Notes under the pieces: model-generated
The model's database searches: none
What the model saw: only the letters and a program-made list of their open reading frames with translations
Told to the model about the DNA's origin: nothing
NCBI RefSeq assembly: GCF_001567565.1
Contig: NZ_LSSW01000021.1
Location: forward strand, 356,333 to 420,332
Direction of reading: 5' to 3'
Length of the DNA stretch: 64,000 bases
From: Ectopseudomonas composti
GTDB lineage: Bacteria > Pseudomonadota > Gammaproteobacteria > Pseudomonadales > Pseudomonadaceae
In this document: positions 1-8,583 of the stretch, piece after piece
How positions within the stretch are numbered: the stretch's first letter is position 1
Layout of the letters: each line of letters opens with the position of its first letter
Made by a program: the position numbers and the translations under genes

Positions 1-108
1 ACTCCGACCCCGGAGATGCAGAAATCGCTGTATGTAGTGCAGCCGCTGCCGCAGAAGATCGAGCGCGTACGTACGCGTGCGTGGACGTCGATCAAGTCGG
101 GCAAGTGA
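1..108 (+). CDS. C-terminal end of an unidentified protein (partial)
   Basis: An open frame enters from the left edge and stops with TGA at 106-108. The visible 35 residues end in a basic tail (KIERVRTRAWTSIKSGK). I do not recognise the family from so short a piece. The tail is rich in Arg and Lys and has no transmembrane segment. A palindromic terminator-like structure lies at 222-246, about 115 bases downstream, and may end its transcript. Confidence 0.6.
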   Translation, partial: TPTPEMQKSLYVVQPLPQKIERVRTRAWTSIKSGK

Positions 109-122
109 TTCGTCACTAACGG

Positions 123-147
123 CTCGCGGCTGAAGCGGCTCCTACAG
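123..147. repeat. REP-like element
   Basis: The sequence reads CTCGCGGCTGAAGC, then GGCTCCTACAG. It matches the 'CGCGGCTGAAGCCGCTCCTACAG' style units that occur in tandem at 63520-64000 and the shorter one at 3383-3407. Such units are typical Pseudomonas REP sequences, usually moved by RAYT transposases encoded elsewhere. Confidence 0.65.
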
Positions 148-221
148 ACCCAGCACGAGCATACCGATGGTGCCCACGCTCTGCGTGGGTGCCTTCGAAA
201 AAGCACTCGGCCGAAGCGGAG

Positions 222-246
222 CGCGCACCTGCAGGTGCGCGTTTTT
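222..246. terminator. Perfect palindrome followed by T5
   Basis: A perfect 20 bp palindrome (arms CGCGCACCTG / CAGGTGCGCG, 222-241) is followed by five T residues. It fits a rho-independent terminator for the gene ending at 108, although the distance from that stop (about 115 bases) is long. Confidence 0.55.
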
Positions 247-435
247 CGTTGTGCTCACCCTCTGGCTTTGCGCTGTGCTTCAGCTGCCAGCCGATGAATG
301 GCCATGCAAAAATAAGTCGAGCGTCACACCAGGCCCTGGACGAATCGCATCCGACTGGTAAAAACTCTCGCCCTGCAACCCCCTGTGCAATGGACGCCCT
401 TGAATGCCGAACAGGCTTCGAGACAAGGACACGAT

Positions 436-3300
436 ATGGAAGATCTCTACCCCGCCGGGCCCAGCGATGTGCCCGCAACGCTGACCCGCCCCAGTTCCGT
501 CTACAAACGCCAAGCCTGGCTCGCCGTCGGCAGTCTGGCCTTGTTCGTCGCGCTGTATTTTGCTTTGGCAGGCTGGTTCGGCTGGACCGCCTGGCGCCTG
601 ATCAGCAGCGGCCTGGCCGGCAGTGAAGACGCGATCGTGCATTTTCTGGTTGGTGGCTGCTCCGCCTTTCTCTGTGTGTTCATGCTCAAGGCCTTGTTCT
701 TCGTGGAGCGCGGTGGTGCGTCGAATCACGTCGAACTGCGCCCTGAAGAGCAGCCACAGCTCTTCGCCTTTCTCTACCGGCTGGCTGACGAGGCCGGTGC
801 ACCGCGGCCGCATCGCGTGTATCTATCGGCGCGGGTCAATGCGGCTGTGTTCTATGACCTGTCGATCCTCAACCTCCTGTTTCCCTCGCGCAAGAACCTG
901 GAGATTGGCCTGCCCCTGGTCAATATCCTCACCTTGAGTGAGTTCAAAGCAGTGCTGGCCCACGAGTTTGGTCACTTCGCTCAGCGCTCCATGGCCATCG
1001 GCAGTTGGGTCTACATCGCCCAGCAGATCGCGTCCCACATCATCGCCAAACGTGACGCGCTGGATAAGCTGCTGCGCGTGCTGTCGAAGTTCGACCTGCG
1101 TGTTGCCTGGATCGGCTGGCTGCTGTCGTTGATCGTCTGGTCGATTCGTTCGCTGCTCGATACCGTGTTCCGCCTAGTGGTGCTGGCGCAACGCGCCTTG
1201 TCACGGCAGATGGAGTTCCAGGCCGACCTGGTCGCGGTTTCCCTGACCGGCAGCGACGAACTGGTGCATGCCCTGCACAAGCTGCAAGCCGCCGACGAGG
1301 CATGGGATCGCACCCTGGCCTTCGCCAACAGCGAATACCAGCGGGGCCGCTCGGTGCAGGATCTGTTCAGCATCCAGACCCAGGTTCTCGAGCGGGTCAC
1401 GCAGATTCTCAACGACCCCTGCTATGGCAAGGTTCCACCTCGTTCCTGCCCTTCCCCGGAACAGCACCGCGTCTTCGTTTCTGGTTTTGCCCAGCCGCCG
1501 CAGATGTGGTCGACTCACCCGGCCAACAGCGACCGCGAAGAAAATGCCAAGCGCCTGTATCTGCCCGCTCCTCACGACGCGCGTAGCGCCTGGGTGTTGT
1601 TTGACGAGCCGACAGCGCTGCGCCAGCGCCTGACCAGTGACTTCTTCCACGGCGCGCAGCTTGAGCCCGTTACTCTGGAAGAATCCCTGCGCAACCTGGC
1701 CGACCGCTACGACATGCTGCAATACGCCCCCGACTACCAGGGAGCCTATCTGGGTCGCAGCCTGACGCGTCATGCCGAGCAAGCCGCCGAGCTCTATCAG
1801 GATTCGACGTCCATTACCGAGCTACACGGCGCGCTGCAGGCACTGTACCCGCTCAGCCTCAGCCAGCAGCTCAACCAGCTGCGCGCCCTGGAAGAAGAGC
1901 GCGGCATGCTGCAGGCGCTGCGGGACAAAGTCTACAAGGCGGCCGGCGGCAGCATAGTGTTTCGCGGCAACAGCGTTGCACGCCGCGATCTGCCGCACCT
2001 GATCGAGCAGGTCAACGACGAGGCCGAAGCCCTGCGCCAGGCGATTCTCGGTCATGATCGACGCTGCCGGGCCACCCATCTGGCCATAGCCGAGCAGTTC
2101 GGCAATGGCTGGCCGACCTACTTGATCGGCCTGATCGAAGTGCTGCATTACGCGGAGCACAGTCTGGCCGATCTACGCGATGCTCAGGGCTTGCTCGCCA
2201 ATGTGACCTCGATGGTGCTGGCCGACGGCAAGGTCAGCTCCCGCGAGCTCAAGCGCCTGCTGCAGACGGCCAACGAGCTGCATCGGGTGATGTCCACCAT
2301 CCACCAGGACAAACAGCTCGTGCTGCTCGATCAGCCCCTGCTGGTGCGCCTGGGTATCGAATCCTGGGCGGCCTCGCTGGAAGACTTCACCCTGCCCCAG
2401 GCGAGCACCGACAACGTCAACGAATGGATGCAGGTGATCGATGGCTGGGGCAACAGCCTCGCCGCCCAGTTGTCAGGGCTGTGCAGCGCCACCCTGGAGC
2501 AGTTGCTGCACAGCGAAGCCGAACTGGCGCGCCATCTGCGGCAGAACAGCCAGCCCGAAGCGGCGCCAACACCTACGCGCACCCCGCAACGCTACGCCGT
2601 GCTCCTGCCCGGGCAGGAGCGCAAGCGCCAGTTGAAGCTGGATTGGTGGGATCGCTTTCAGATCGCCGATGGTGCCTTGGCCACCACCATGCGTTTGCTG
2701 GTTGCAGCGCTGATTGTCGGCGCCGTGCTCGGCTTTGGCAGTTTGACCGGCGTGGATACCAGGGTCGCGGTCTACAACGGTCTGGGCACTAGCGTACAGG
2801 TACACATTGGCAAGCAGAGCGCGGTTGTCGGGCCCTACTCGTCCACCGAGCTCAAGACCGAGTTCACCCGTGACACTCAGGTGAGCGCCCGCACCTCCGA
2901 TGGACAGTTGATCGAGACTTTCACCCCCAACCTGGGCAACCCGGGGCTGCATTACGTCTACAACGTTGCCGGCGCCAGCCCTCTGGTTGTCTGGACAGCC
3001 TCATATGGCAATGCCGCCGAGGAAGAACCGCGCGTTCTCGGTGCGCCGCGCTGGCTCGACGCCCATGTCGACTTCTTCTTCACCGACCCACCCGAGTCCA
3101 TCAGCAGCAAGAGCGGTGGTGCCACGCGCCACATTCTCAGTGGCATGGGAGACAGCACACCCGAGGAGATTCTCAAGCTGGCCGGCAACGACGCCCAGGC
3201 GCAACAGATCATCCAGGCACATGTGCGCTGGGATGCACAGAACGCGCCCCATGCCAGCCTCTGGAAAGCCTATGCCCAAGAGCCCGGCAAGACGCCTTGA
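436..3300 (+). CDS. Large membrane-anchored M48-family metalloprotease
   Basis: Protein of 954 residues. The start at 436 is chosen because AAGGA lies 6 bases upstream; an in-frame ATG at 385 lacks this. Two hydrophobic segments near the N terminus (within residues 30-100) precede the zinc-protease core: HEFGH at 176-180 supplies two zinc ligands and the catalytic Glu, and E260 in EFQAD is the expected third ligand of the M48 (Ste24/HtpX) family. A long helical middle region follows, then another membrane segment near residue 760 (LLVAALIVGAVLGFG) and about 190 C-terminal residues likely outside the cytoplasm. This is much longer than HtpX (about 290), so the substrate and exact role are unknown. 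A role in membrane or envelope protein turnover is inference. It stands alone, with no operon partner. Confidence 0.8.
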   Translation: MEDLYPAGPSDVPATLTRPSSVYKRQAWLAVGSLALFVALYFALAGWFGWTAWRLISSGLAGSEDAIVHFLVGGCSAFLCVFMLKALFFVERGGASNHVELRPEEQPQLFAFLYRLADEAGAPRPHRVYLSARVNAAVFYDLSILNLLFPSRKNLEIGLPLVNILTLSEFKAVLAHEFGHFAQRSMAIGSWVYIAQQIASHIIAKRDALDKLLRVLSKFDLRVAWIGWLLSLIVWSIRSLLDTVFRLVVLAQRALSRQMEFQADLVAVSLTGSDELVHALHKLQAADEAWDRTLAFANSEYQRGRSVQDLFSIQTQVLERVTQILNDPCYGKVPPRSCPSPEQHRVFVSGFAQPPQMWSTHPANSDREENAKRLYLPAPHDARSAWVLFDEPTALRQRLTSDFFHGAQLEPVTLEESLRNLADRYDMLQYAPDYQGAYLGRSLTRHAEQAAELYQDSTSITELHGALQALYPLSLSQQLNQLRALEEERGMLQALRDKVYKAAGGSIVFRGNSVARRDLPHLIEQVNDEAEALRQAILGHDRRCRATHLAIAEQFGNGWPTYLIGLIEVLHYAEHSLADLRDAQGLLANVTSMVLADGKVSSRELKRLLQTANELHRVMSTIHQDKQLVLLDQPLLVRLGIESWAASLEDFTLPQASTDNVNEWMQVIDGWGNSLAAQLSGLCSATLEQLLHSEAELARHLRQNSQPEAAPTPTRTPQRYAVLLPGQERKRQLKLDWWDRFQIADGALATTMRLLVAALIVGAVLGFGSLTGVDTRVAVYNGLGTSVQVHIGKQSAVVGPYSSTELKTEFTRDTQVSARTSDGQLIETFTPNLGNPGLHYVYNVAGASPLVVWTASYGNAAEEEPRVLGAPRWLDAHVDFFFTDPPESISSKSGGATRHILSGMGDSTPEEILKLAGNDAQAQQIIQAHVRWDAQNAPHASLWKAYAQEPGKTP

Positions 3301-3382
3301 TTACAGAAGCAGGTAGCAGGCTGGAGCGAAGAGGGCGCCTAGCCTGCATTGGCGATCAGGGGCGAGCACGTAGCCAAACCCT

Positions 3383-3407
3383 ATCGCGAATGAATTCGCT
3401 CCTACAG
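3383..3407. repeat. REP-like element
   Basis: ATCGCGAATGAATTCG then CTCCTACAG, with a GCGAA/TTCGC stem. It has the same ends as the REP-like unit at 123-147 and the tandem units at 63520-64000. It lies in the gap between two convergently oriented genes, a usual REP location. Confidence 0.6.
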
Positions 3408-3430
3408 GTCTTTGCCATCGACACGCCTGG

Positions 3431-3952
3431 CTAGCGATTCTCGCTCGGCTCGTTGGCCTTGCCTGCTCCGGCCAAAGTCGTCGCGTCCTCCGTATGGTGT
3501 ACCTGCCGCTCGCTACGCAACACAAAGGCCATATAGCCAACCACGATGACGTTGAGTGCGAACACGGCAGCGCTCAGCGCGCTGGTGTGGACCACCATTT
3601 CATAGATCTCGAACGGCAAATAGATCGCCCCGCTGGCCAAGGCGAACCACTCCGTCCAGACCAGTCCTTTCCATAGCCCGTAGGCTTCGACCAGGCGAAT
3701 GATGGCGTAGGCGACTGCGCCTATGGCCAGTAGCGACAGGTCGATATCGGGTAGCGAACTCACGGCGTGCATGAAGATACCGGGCAGGTGGCTGGCCGGG
3801 TTCAGGTGCGCATGGCTGACCAGTGTTTCGGCCAGTTGCTGCAGATTGCGACCGGCCAGCTCATGCAGACCAAGCGCCACTGCAAGTGAAATAAGGCCTT
3901 TGAAGGCCTCTATTGCCGCAATGATCCGAAGACCGCTTGTTGTTGATGCCAT
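3431..3952 (-). CDS. DUF2127-like small membrane protein
   Basis: Protein of 173 residues beginning MASTTSGLRIIAAIEAFKG. The open frame extends 51 codons further upstream, but the 3952 start has an AGAGAAG ribosome binding site and begins at the conserved family N terminus. Four hydrophobic segments are visible: around residues 8-25, 70-90, 103-120 and 130-150. The pattern 'IIAAIEAFKG ... RLVEAYGLWKGLVWTEWFAL' matches DUF2127 membrane proteins, whose function is unknown. It converges on the M48 gene and points away from the EthD-like gene. The C-terminal tail is polar and cytoplasmic by prediction. Confidence 0.75.
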   Translation of the reverse strand: MASTTSGLRIIAAIEAFKGLISLAVALGLHELAGRNLQQLAETLVSHAHLNPASHLPGIFMHAVSSLPDIDLSLLAIGAVAYAIIRLVEAYGLWKGLVWTEWFALASGAIYLPFEIYEMVVHTSALSAAVFALNVIVVGYMAFVLRSERQVHHTEDATTLAGAGKANEPSENR

Positions 3953-4144
3953 CGTCTTCTCTAGAGTGCCAGGCGTCGGGGTGAAGGCCGCCTCGGGTTG
4001 GACATGCTGAGTCACGCGGCGCAGTTGCTCAAGCGGAGCCGCAGTGGTGGATAAATGAGTCTGCCTCCTCCTCGCTTCAGCTATCTTTTCTGGCGCGCCA
4101 GGCAAACGCAGTCAAGGCGTGACACGGGCACTCAGGAGAGATGA

Positions 4145-4465
4145 ATGATCAAGGTCAGTGTGATGTATCCCAACCAGCCGGGGTCGCGTTTCGACCACGA
4201 CTATTACCGCGACACGCACATGCCGCTGGTCAAGGCCAGAATGGGTGAAGCGTGCTTGTTCTACACCGTCGACAGGGGGCTGGCCGGTGGCTCGCCCGGC
4301 GATCCACCCGCCTACGTCGGCATGTGTCATATCTATGCGGACTCCATCGAGGCCTTTCAAGCCGGCTTCGCGCCCCATGCGCAGGAGATTCTTGCGGATA
4401 TCGCCCATTACACCGACCTGAGCCCGATCATGCAGATCAGCGAGGTGGTAGTGGGGCCGCCCTAG
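4145..4465 (+). CDS. EthD-domain protein
   Basis: Protein of 106 residues with a dimeric ferredoxin-like alpha-beta barrel pattern. The N terminus 'MIKVSVMYPNQPGSRFDHDYYRDTHMPLV' carries the FD..YY...H signature of the EthD family. EthD proteins were first linked to ethyl tert-butyl ether degradation, but most, like this one, have no known substrate. The ATG at 4145 follows a CAGGAGAG site. It is monocistronic, followed by the convergent LysR gene. Confidence 0.8.
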   Translation: MIKVSVMYPNQPGSRFDHDYYRDTHMPLVKARMGEACLFYTVDRGLAGGSPGDPPAYVGMCHIYADSIEAFQAGFAPHAQEILADIAHYTDLSPIMQISEVVVGPP

Positions 4466-4541
4466 TGACGGCCTTGTGACGCAGGCTTGTCGGCAGGTCA
4501 GCTGTGAGCGGGGGCGGGACACGGCCCTGATTCTTTGCTGC

Positions 4542-5438
4542 CTATTTTCCCGCTTCCAGCTTGCGCCACAGTAGCCGTACCGCCGCCTTTCGCACCAGGG
4601 CGCAGCGGTACAGGCGAATCTCCAGTGGGATCTGCCAGTGTTCGCCACCGCAGATTGCCAGTTCGCCGCGCGCCAGCTCGGCGGTGACCGACAGGCGCGG
4701 CACCCAGGCCACGCCCATGCCTTGCAGGGCCATGCTCTTGAGGCTGTCGGCCATGGCGGTTTCGTAAACGGTGGTCGAGCGCAGAGCACGCTGGCGCAGC
4801 AGCAGGTTGACCGAGCGGCCGAGGAAGGCGCCAGCACTGTAGGCCAGCAGCGGCACGCTCTGCCCGGCGTCGAGATCGAACAGCGGCGCGCCCGCCTCGC
4901 TCACCGCGCAAACCGGCAGCATCGAGGTGGCGCCCAGGTGCAGCGAGGGAAAGATCTCTGGGTCCATCTGCAGGGCCGCATCGGGGTCGTAGTAGGCGAG
5001 GATCAGGTCGCAAGCGCCTTCACGCAGCGAGTGCACCGCTTCGCCGACGTTGGTGGCCACCAGCCGGGTGGTCAGCGGCAAGCCCTCGCGGCGCAGGCGG
5101 GCGATCCACTCGGGAAAGAAACCCAGGGTCAGCGAGTGGGCAGCGGCGATCGACAGCACCTCGCCGCGCTGCCCCTCCAGGTTGTGCAGATGACGCACCA
5201 CCTCGCCGAGCTGTTCCACCATGCTGCGCGCCGTGACCAGGAACAGCCGGCCCGACTCGGTCAGCTCGACAGGGGTGCAGGAGCGGTCCACCAGGGTCAG
5301 CCCGAGCATGGCTTCCAGGCTGCGGATGCGCCGGCTGAACGCCGGCTGCGTGACGAAGCGCTTGTCGGCGGCCTGGGAGAAACTGCGGGTGGCGGCCAGG
5401 ACGATGAAGTCTTCCAGCCATTTGGTTTCCAGATTCAT
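4542..5438 (-). CDS. LysR-family transcriptional regulator, HypT-like
   Basis: Protein of 298 residues. The start at 5438 (MNLETKWLEDFIVLA) is the conserved family N terminus; a 20-codon upstream extension lacks support. The winged helix-turn-helix covers about residues 1-65 (RSFSQAADKRFVTQPAFSRRI), and the LysR substrate-binding domain covers about 90-295. N-terminal and early effector-domain sequence ('NLETKWL..F', 'AAAHSLTLG') closely resembles Escherichia coli HypT (YjiE), a regulator that responds to hypochlorite. It is divergently transcribed from aspA, so it may regulate aspartase, but this is inference; the methionines used by HypT were not checked by alignment. Confidence 0.85.
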   Translation of the reverse strand: MNLETKWLEDFIVLAATRSFSQAADKRFVTQPAFSRRIRSLEAMLGLTLVDRSCTPVELTESGRLFLVTARSMVEQLGEVVRHLHNLEGQRGEVLSIAAAHSLTLGFFPEWIARLRREGLPLTTRLVATNVGEAVHSLREGACDLILAYYDPDAALQMDPEIFPSLHLGATSMLPVCAVSEAGAPLFDLDAGQSVPLLAYSAGAFLGRSVNLLLRQRALRSTTVYETAMADSLKSMALQGMGVAWVPRLSVTAELARGELAICGGEHWQIPLEIRLYRCALVRKAAVRLLWRKLEAGK

Positions 5439-5471
5439 CGAGTCTCCGTGGCCGGGCAAGGTTGCGCAGGC

Positions 5472-5505
5472 GCGGTGGATCAAAGAAGCGTCATCCACCC
5501 ACCCT
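5472..5505. repeat. Dispersed GGTGGAT hairpin repeat, copy 1
   Basis: GGTGGAT (5474-5480) and ATCCACC (5493-5499) form a stem around a 12-base loop. The reverse complement of this stretch is nearly the same as 28314-28343 (AGGGTGGATGACGCT...). The two copies lie in unrelated intergenic gaps and are in opposite orientation, so this is a dispersed repeat rather than a gene-specific operator. Confidence 0.6.
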
Positions 5506-5653
5506 CATACGTTGTGAGCGCAGTGGGCGTCACATCCACATTATGCCGATTGTGCATGGGGCAGCAAGTAACGGCATTGGTCGCAAAGCGGGACGAGGCC
5601 ATATTCTATGGGCATCGCGGCACTCGCCGTATTTCCCAAGAGCTATCGCCATC

Positions 5654-7078
5654 ATGTCCTCTGCTGCATCTGTTCGCGTCGAAAAAGACCTGCTCGGCAC
5701 CCTCGAAATCCCGGCTGAAGCCTATTACGGTATTCAGACCCTGCGTGCGGTGCAGAACTTCCGTCTGTCCGGTGTGACCCTGTCGCACTACCCGAAACTG
5801 GTGATCGGCCTGGCCATGGTCAAGCAGGCCTCGGCTGATGCCAACCGCGAGCTGGGCCACCTGAGTGCGGCCAAGCACACGGCGATCAGCACTGCCTGTG
5901 CGCGCATCATCCAGGGCGAGTTCCACGATCAGTTCGTGGTCGACATGATCCAGGGCGGCGCCGGCACCTCGACCAATATGAACGCGAATGAAGTCATCGC
6001 GAATATTGCGTTGGAGGCCATGGGGCATGAGAAGGGCCAGTACCAGCACCTGCACCCGAACAACGACGTGAACATGGCGCAGTCGACCAACGACGCCTAC
6101 CCGACCGCCATCCGCCTGGGCCTGCTGCTGGGCCACGAGAGCCTGCTCAGCGCGCTGGACAAGCTGATCCAGTCGCTGGCAGCCAAGGGCCTGGAGTTCG
6201 GCCACGTGCTGAAGATGGGCCGCACCCAGCTGCAGGATGCCGTGCCGATGACCCTCGGTCAGGAGTTCCAGGCCTTCTCCACGACCCTCGGTGAAGACCT
6301 GCAGCACCTGAAGATGCTCGCGCCGACCCTGCTGCACGAGGTCAACCTGGGCGGCACCGCGATCGGTACTGGCATCAACGCCGACCCGAAATACCAGGCC
6401 CTGGCGGTCAAGCGCCTGGGTGTGATCAGCGGTCACCCGGTCAAACCGGCTGCCGACCTGATCGAGGCCACCAGTGACATGGGCGCCTTCGTGCTGTTCT
6501 CCGGCATGCTCAAGCGCACCGCGGTGAAGCTGTCGAAGATCTGCAACGACCTGCGCCTGCTCTCCAGCGGCCCGCGTACCGGCATCAACGAGATCAACCT
6601 GCCGGCGCGTCAGCCGGGCAGCTCGATCATGCCGGGCAAGGTCAACCCGGTGATCCCCGAGGCGGTCAATCAGGTGGCCTTCGAAGTGATCGGCAACGAC
6701 CTGGCGCTGACCATGGCGGCCGAAGGTGGCCAACTGCAGCTGAACGTCATGGAGCCGCTGATCGCCTACAAGATCTTCGACTCGATCCGCCTGCTGACCC
6801 GCGCCATGGATATGCTGCGCGAGCTGTGCATCGACGGCATCACGGCCAACGAGGCGCATTGCCGCGCACTGATGGAGAACTCCATCGGCCTGATCACCGC
6901 GCTCAACCCCTACATCGGCTACGAGAACGCCACGCGTATCGCCAAGGTCGCACTGGAAAGTGGTCGTGGTGTGCTGGAGCTGGTGCGCGAGGAGCAGTTG
7001 CTGGATGAGGCCACCCTGGCCGACATCCTGCGCCCGGAAAACATGATCGCTCCGCGCCTGGTACCGCTGCATAGCTGA
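5654..7078 (+). CDS. aspA: Aspartate ammonia-lyase (aspartase)
   Basis: Protein of 474 residues that reversibly converts L-aspartate to fumarate and ammonia in the cytoplasm. The fumarase/aspartase superfamily signature GSSIMPGKVNP starts at residue 322, with GTSTNMNANEV and NDVNMAQSTND upstream forming the other parts of the tetrameric active site. Length is normal for AspA. The frame stays open for 64 further codons upstream, but MSSAASVRVEKDLLG at 5654 is the family start. It is followed by a strong terminator (7095-7128) and then an anionic amino-acid symporter, so uptake and deamination are encoded side by side. FumC is the main alternative; the N-terminal EKDLLGTLEIPAEAYYG motif is aspartase-like. 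Confidence 0.95.
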   Translation: MSSAASVRVEKDLLGTLEIPAEAYYGIQTLRAVQNFRLSGVTLSHYPKLVIGLAMVKQASADANRELGHLSAAKHTAISTACARIIQGEFHDQFVVDMIQGGAGTSTNMNANEVIANIALEAMGHEKGQYQHLHPNNDVNMAQSTNDAYPTAIRLGLLLGHESLLSALDKLIQSLAAKGLEFGHVLKMGRTQLQDAVPMTLGQEFQAFSTTLGEDLQHLKMLAPTLLHEVNLGGTAIGTGINADPKYQALAVKRLGVISGHPVKPAADLIEATSDMGAFVLFSGMLKRTAVKLSKICNDLRLLSSGPRTGINEINLPARQPGSSIMPGKVNPVIPEAVNQVAFEVIGNDLALTMAAEGGQLQLNVMEPLIAYKIFDSIRLLTRAMDMLRELCIDGITANEAHCRALMENSIGLITALNPYIGYENATRIAKVALESGRGVLELVREEQLLDEATLADILRPENMIAPRLVPLHS

Positions 7079-7094
7079 TTCAATCCGCTATATC

Positions 7095-7128
7095 GGCGCC
7101 GCCCTCATTCGAGTGCGGCGCCTTTGTT
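7095..7128 (+). terminator. Rho-independent terminator of aspA
   Basis: GGCGCCGC (7095-7102) and GCGGCGCC (7115-7122) form a perfect 8 bp stem, followed by TTTGTTT. It lies 17 bases after the aspA stop. Confidence 0.85.
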
Positions 7129-7209
7129 TACGCCCTGTGGCCGGCCGCGTGGTAGTGCTCGAGGTCGGGTAGAGGACCCCACAACAATGACAATTCGGGT
7201 GATAACCAC

Positions 7210-8463
7210 ATGAGTCAGAGCAACACCCCTTCTCCTTCTTTCCTTGCGCGCGTGCCCCTCTGGCAGCAGATCATCGCCGGCCTGGTACTCGGTGTTGTCG
7301 TCGGCATGCTGTTCAAGGGCGCAGCCCAGGCGCTGGCGCCGGTTGGTGCGCTGTTTCTCAACGCGATCAAGATGCTTATCGTGCCGCTGGTGTTCATCTC
7401 GCTGGTAGCGGGCATCACCGCCATGAGCGACAGCGCCAAGCTCGGCCGCATCAGCGTCAAGACCATCGCCATCTACCTGGTCACCACCGCCTTCGCGGTC
7501 AGCATCGGCCTGGCGTTCGGCACCCTGTTCAGCCCCGGCGAGAGCATGCACATGGTCGCCAGCGGCAGCGAAGAGGCCAAGCAGGCGCCGTCGCTGGTAC
7601 AGATTCTGGTGGGTCTGGTGCCGACCAATCCGGTAACCGCCTTCGCCGAAGGCAACATCCTGCAGATCATCGTCTTTGCCATCGCCCTGGGCGTGAGCAT
7701 GAATCTGGTCGGCGAGAAGGCGGCACCGGCGATTCGCCTGTTCGACAGCCTGGCCGAGGTGCTCTACAAACTCACCGACCTGGTGATGCGCTTCGCGCCC
7801 ATCGGCGTGTTCGCGCTGATTGCCGGGGTGGTGGCGTCCCATGGCATCGAGGTGCTGTTGCCCCTGGCCGGTGTGATCGGGGTGATCTACCTGGCCAGCA
7901 TCGCCCACATGCTGGTGATCTACGGTGGCCTGATCGGCGGCCTGGCGCGCCTCAGCCCGCTGCGTTTCTTCCGCGGTATCGCGCCGGCGCTGGCGGTGGC
8001 CTTCAGCACCTCGAGCAGTTCCGGCACGCTGCCGGTGTCCATCGAGTGCGCGCGCAAGAACCTCGGCGTGTCGCAAGGCGTGGCCGGGTTCGTGCTGCCG
8101 GTCGGCGCGACCATCAACATGGACGGCACCGCCATCTACCAGGGCGTGCTGGCGCTGTTCATTGCCCAGGCCTTCGGCGTCGACCTGAGTGCCGGTCAGT
8201 ACCTGACCATCATCCTCACCGCCACGCTGGCGTCGGTAGGCACTGCCGGCATCCCGGGCGCGGGCCTGATCATGCTGGGGCTGGTGCTGAGCTCGGTCGG
8301 CCTGCCGCTGGAAGGTGTGGCGCTGATCGCCGGTATCGACCGCATCCTCGACATGGCACGCACCACGGTGAACGTCACCGGTGACCTGATGACCACCACG
8401 CTGATCGCGCGTAGCGAGAACGAACTCGATCGCGATGTGTTCAACAGCGACAACGCGGCCTGA
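7210..8463 (+). CDS. Dicarboxylate/anionic amino-acid:cation symporter (DAACS family)
   Basis: Inner-membrane protein of 417 residues with about eight hydrophobic helices. Two hallmark motifs of the GltP/DctA/Glt family are visible: the Ser-rich hairpin STSSSSGTLP and the substrate/cation site NMDGTAIYQGV. Family members take up Glu, Asp or C4-dicarboxylates with protons or sodium. Its position after aspA suggests aspartate/glutamate or fumarate as substrate, which is inference. It has its own transcription unit between two terminators. Gene symbols gltP and dctA are both possible, so none is assigned. Confidence 0.88.
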   Translation: MSQSNTPSPSFLARVPLWQQIIAGLVLGVVVGMLFKGAAQALAPVGALFLNAIKMLIVPLVFISLVAGITAMSDSAKLGRISVKTIAIYLVTTAFAVSIGLAFGTLFSPGESMHMVASGSEEAKQAPSLVQILVGLVPTNPVTAFAEGNILQIIVFAIALGVSMNLVGEKAAPAIRLFDSLAEVLYKLTDLVMRFAPIGVFALIAGVVASHGIEVLLPLAGVIGVIYLASIAHMLVIYGGLIGGLARLSPLRFFRGIAPALAVAFSTSSSSGTLPVSIECARKNLGVSQGVAGFVLPVGATINMDGTAIYQGVLALFIAQAFGVDLSAGQYLTIILTATLASVGTAGIPGAGLIMLGLVLSSVGLPLEGVALIAGIDRILDMARTTVNVTGDLMTTTLIARSENELDRDVFNSDNAA

Positions 8464-8535
8464 GTCTCCCGCGCCAGGTTATCCACAGCCTGGCGCAGCG
8501 AATTTCATAGGAGGCCTTCACCAGCCTCGACCTTC

Positions 8536-8563
8536 AGGGATGGCCTCGGCCATCCCTTTTTTT
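8536..8563 (+). terminator. Rho-independent terminator of the symporter
   Basis: AGGGATGGCC (8536-8545) pairs with GGCCATCCCT (8548-8557), followed by a run of seven T (8557-8563). It separates the symporter from the convergent MocR gene. Confidence 0.9.
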
Positions 8564-8583
8564 GCGCGTGATTTGGCCAGGCG

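Larger units (their letters stand above)
109..435. other. Intergenic region with REP-like element and hairpins
   Basis: No convincing gene. It holds a REP-like sequence (123-147), a hairpin with CCCACGC/GCGTGGG arms (173-189) and a terminator-like palindrome (222-246). Short open frames here lack ribosome binding sites and overlap the inverted repeats. The ribosome binding site of the next gene is AAGGA at 425-429. Confidence 0.6.

Noticed and set aside
4638..5777. 379-residue plus-strand open frame
   Set aside because: Opposite the LysR gene and running into the aspA start region; no recognisable domain.
5606..7072. 488-residue minus-strand open frame opposite aspA
   Set aside because: Shadow of aspA; no ribosome binding site or domain.
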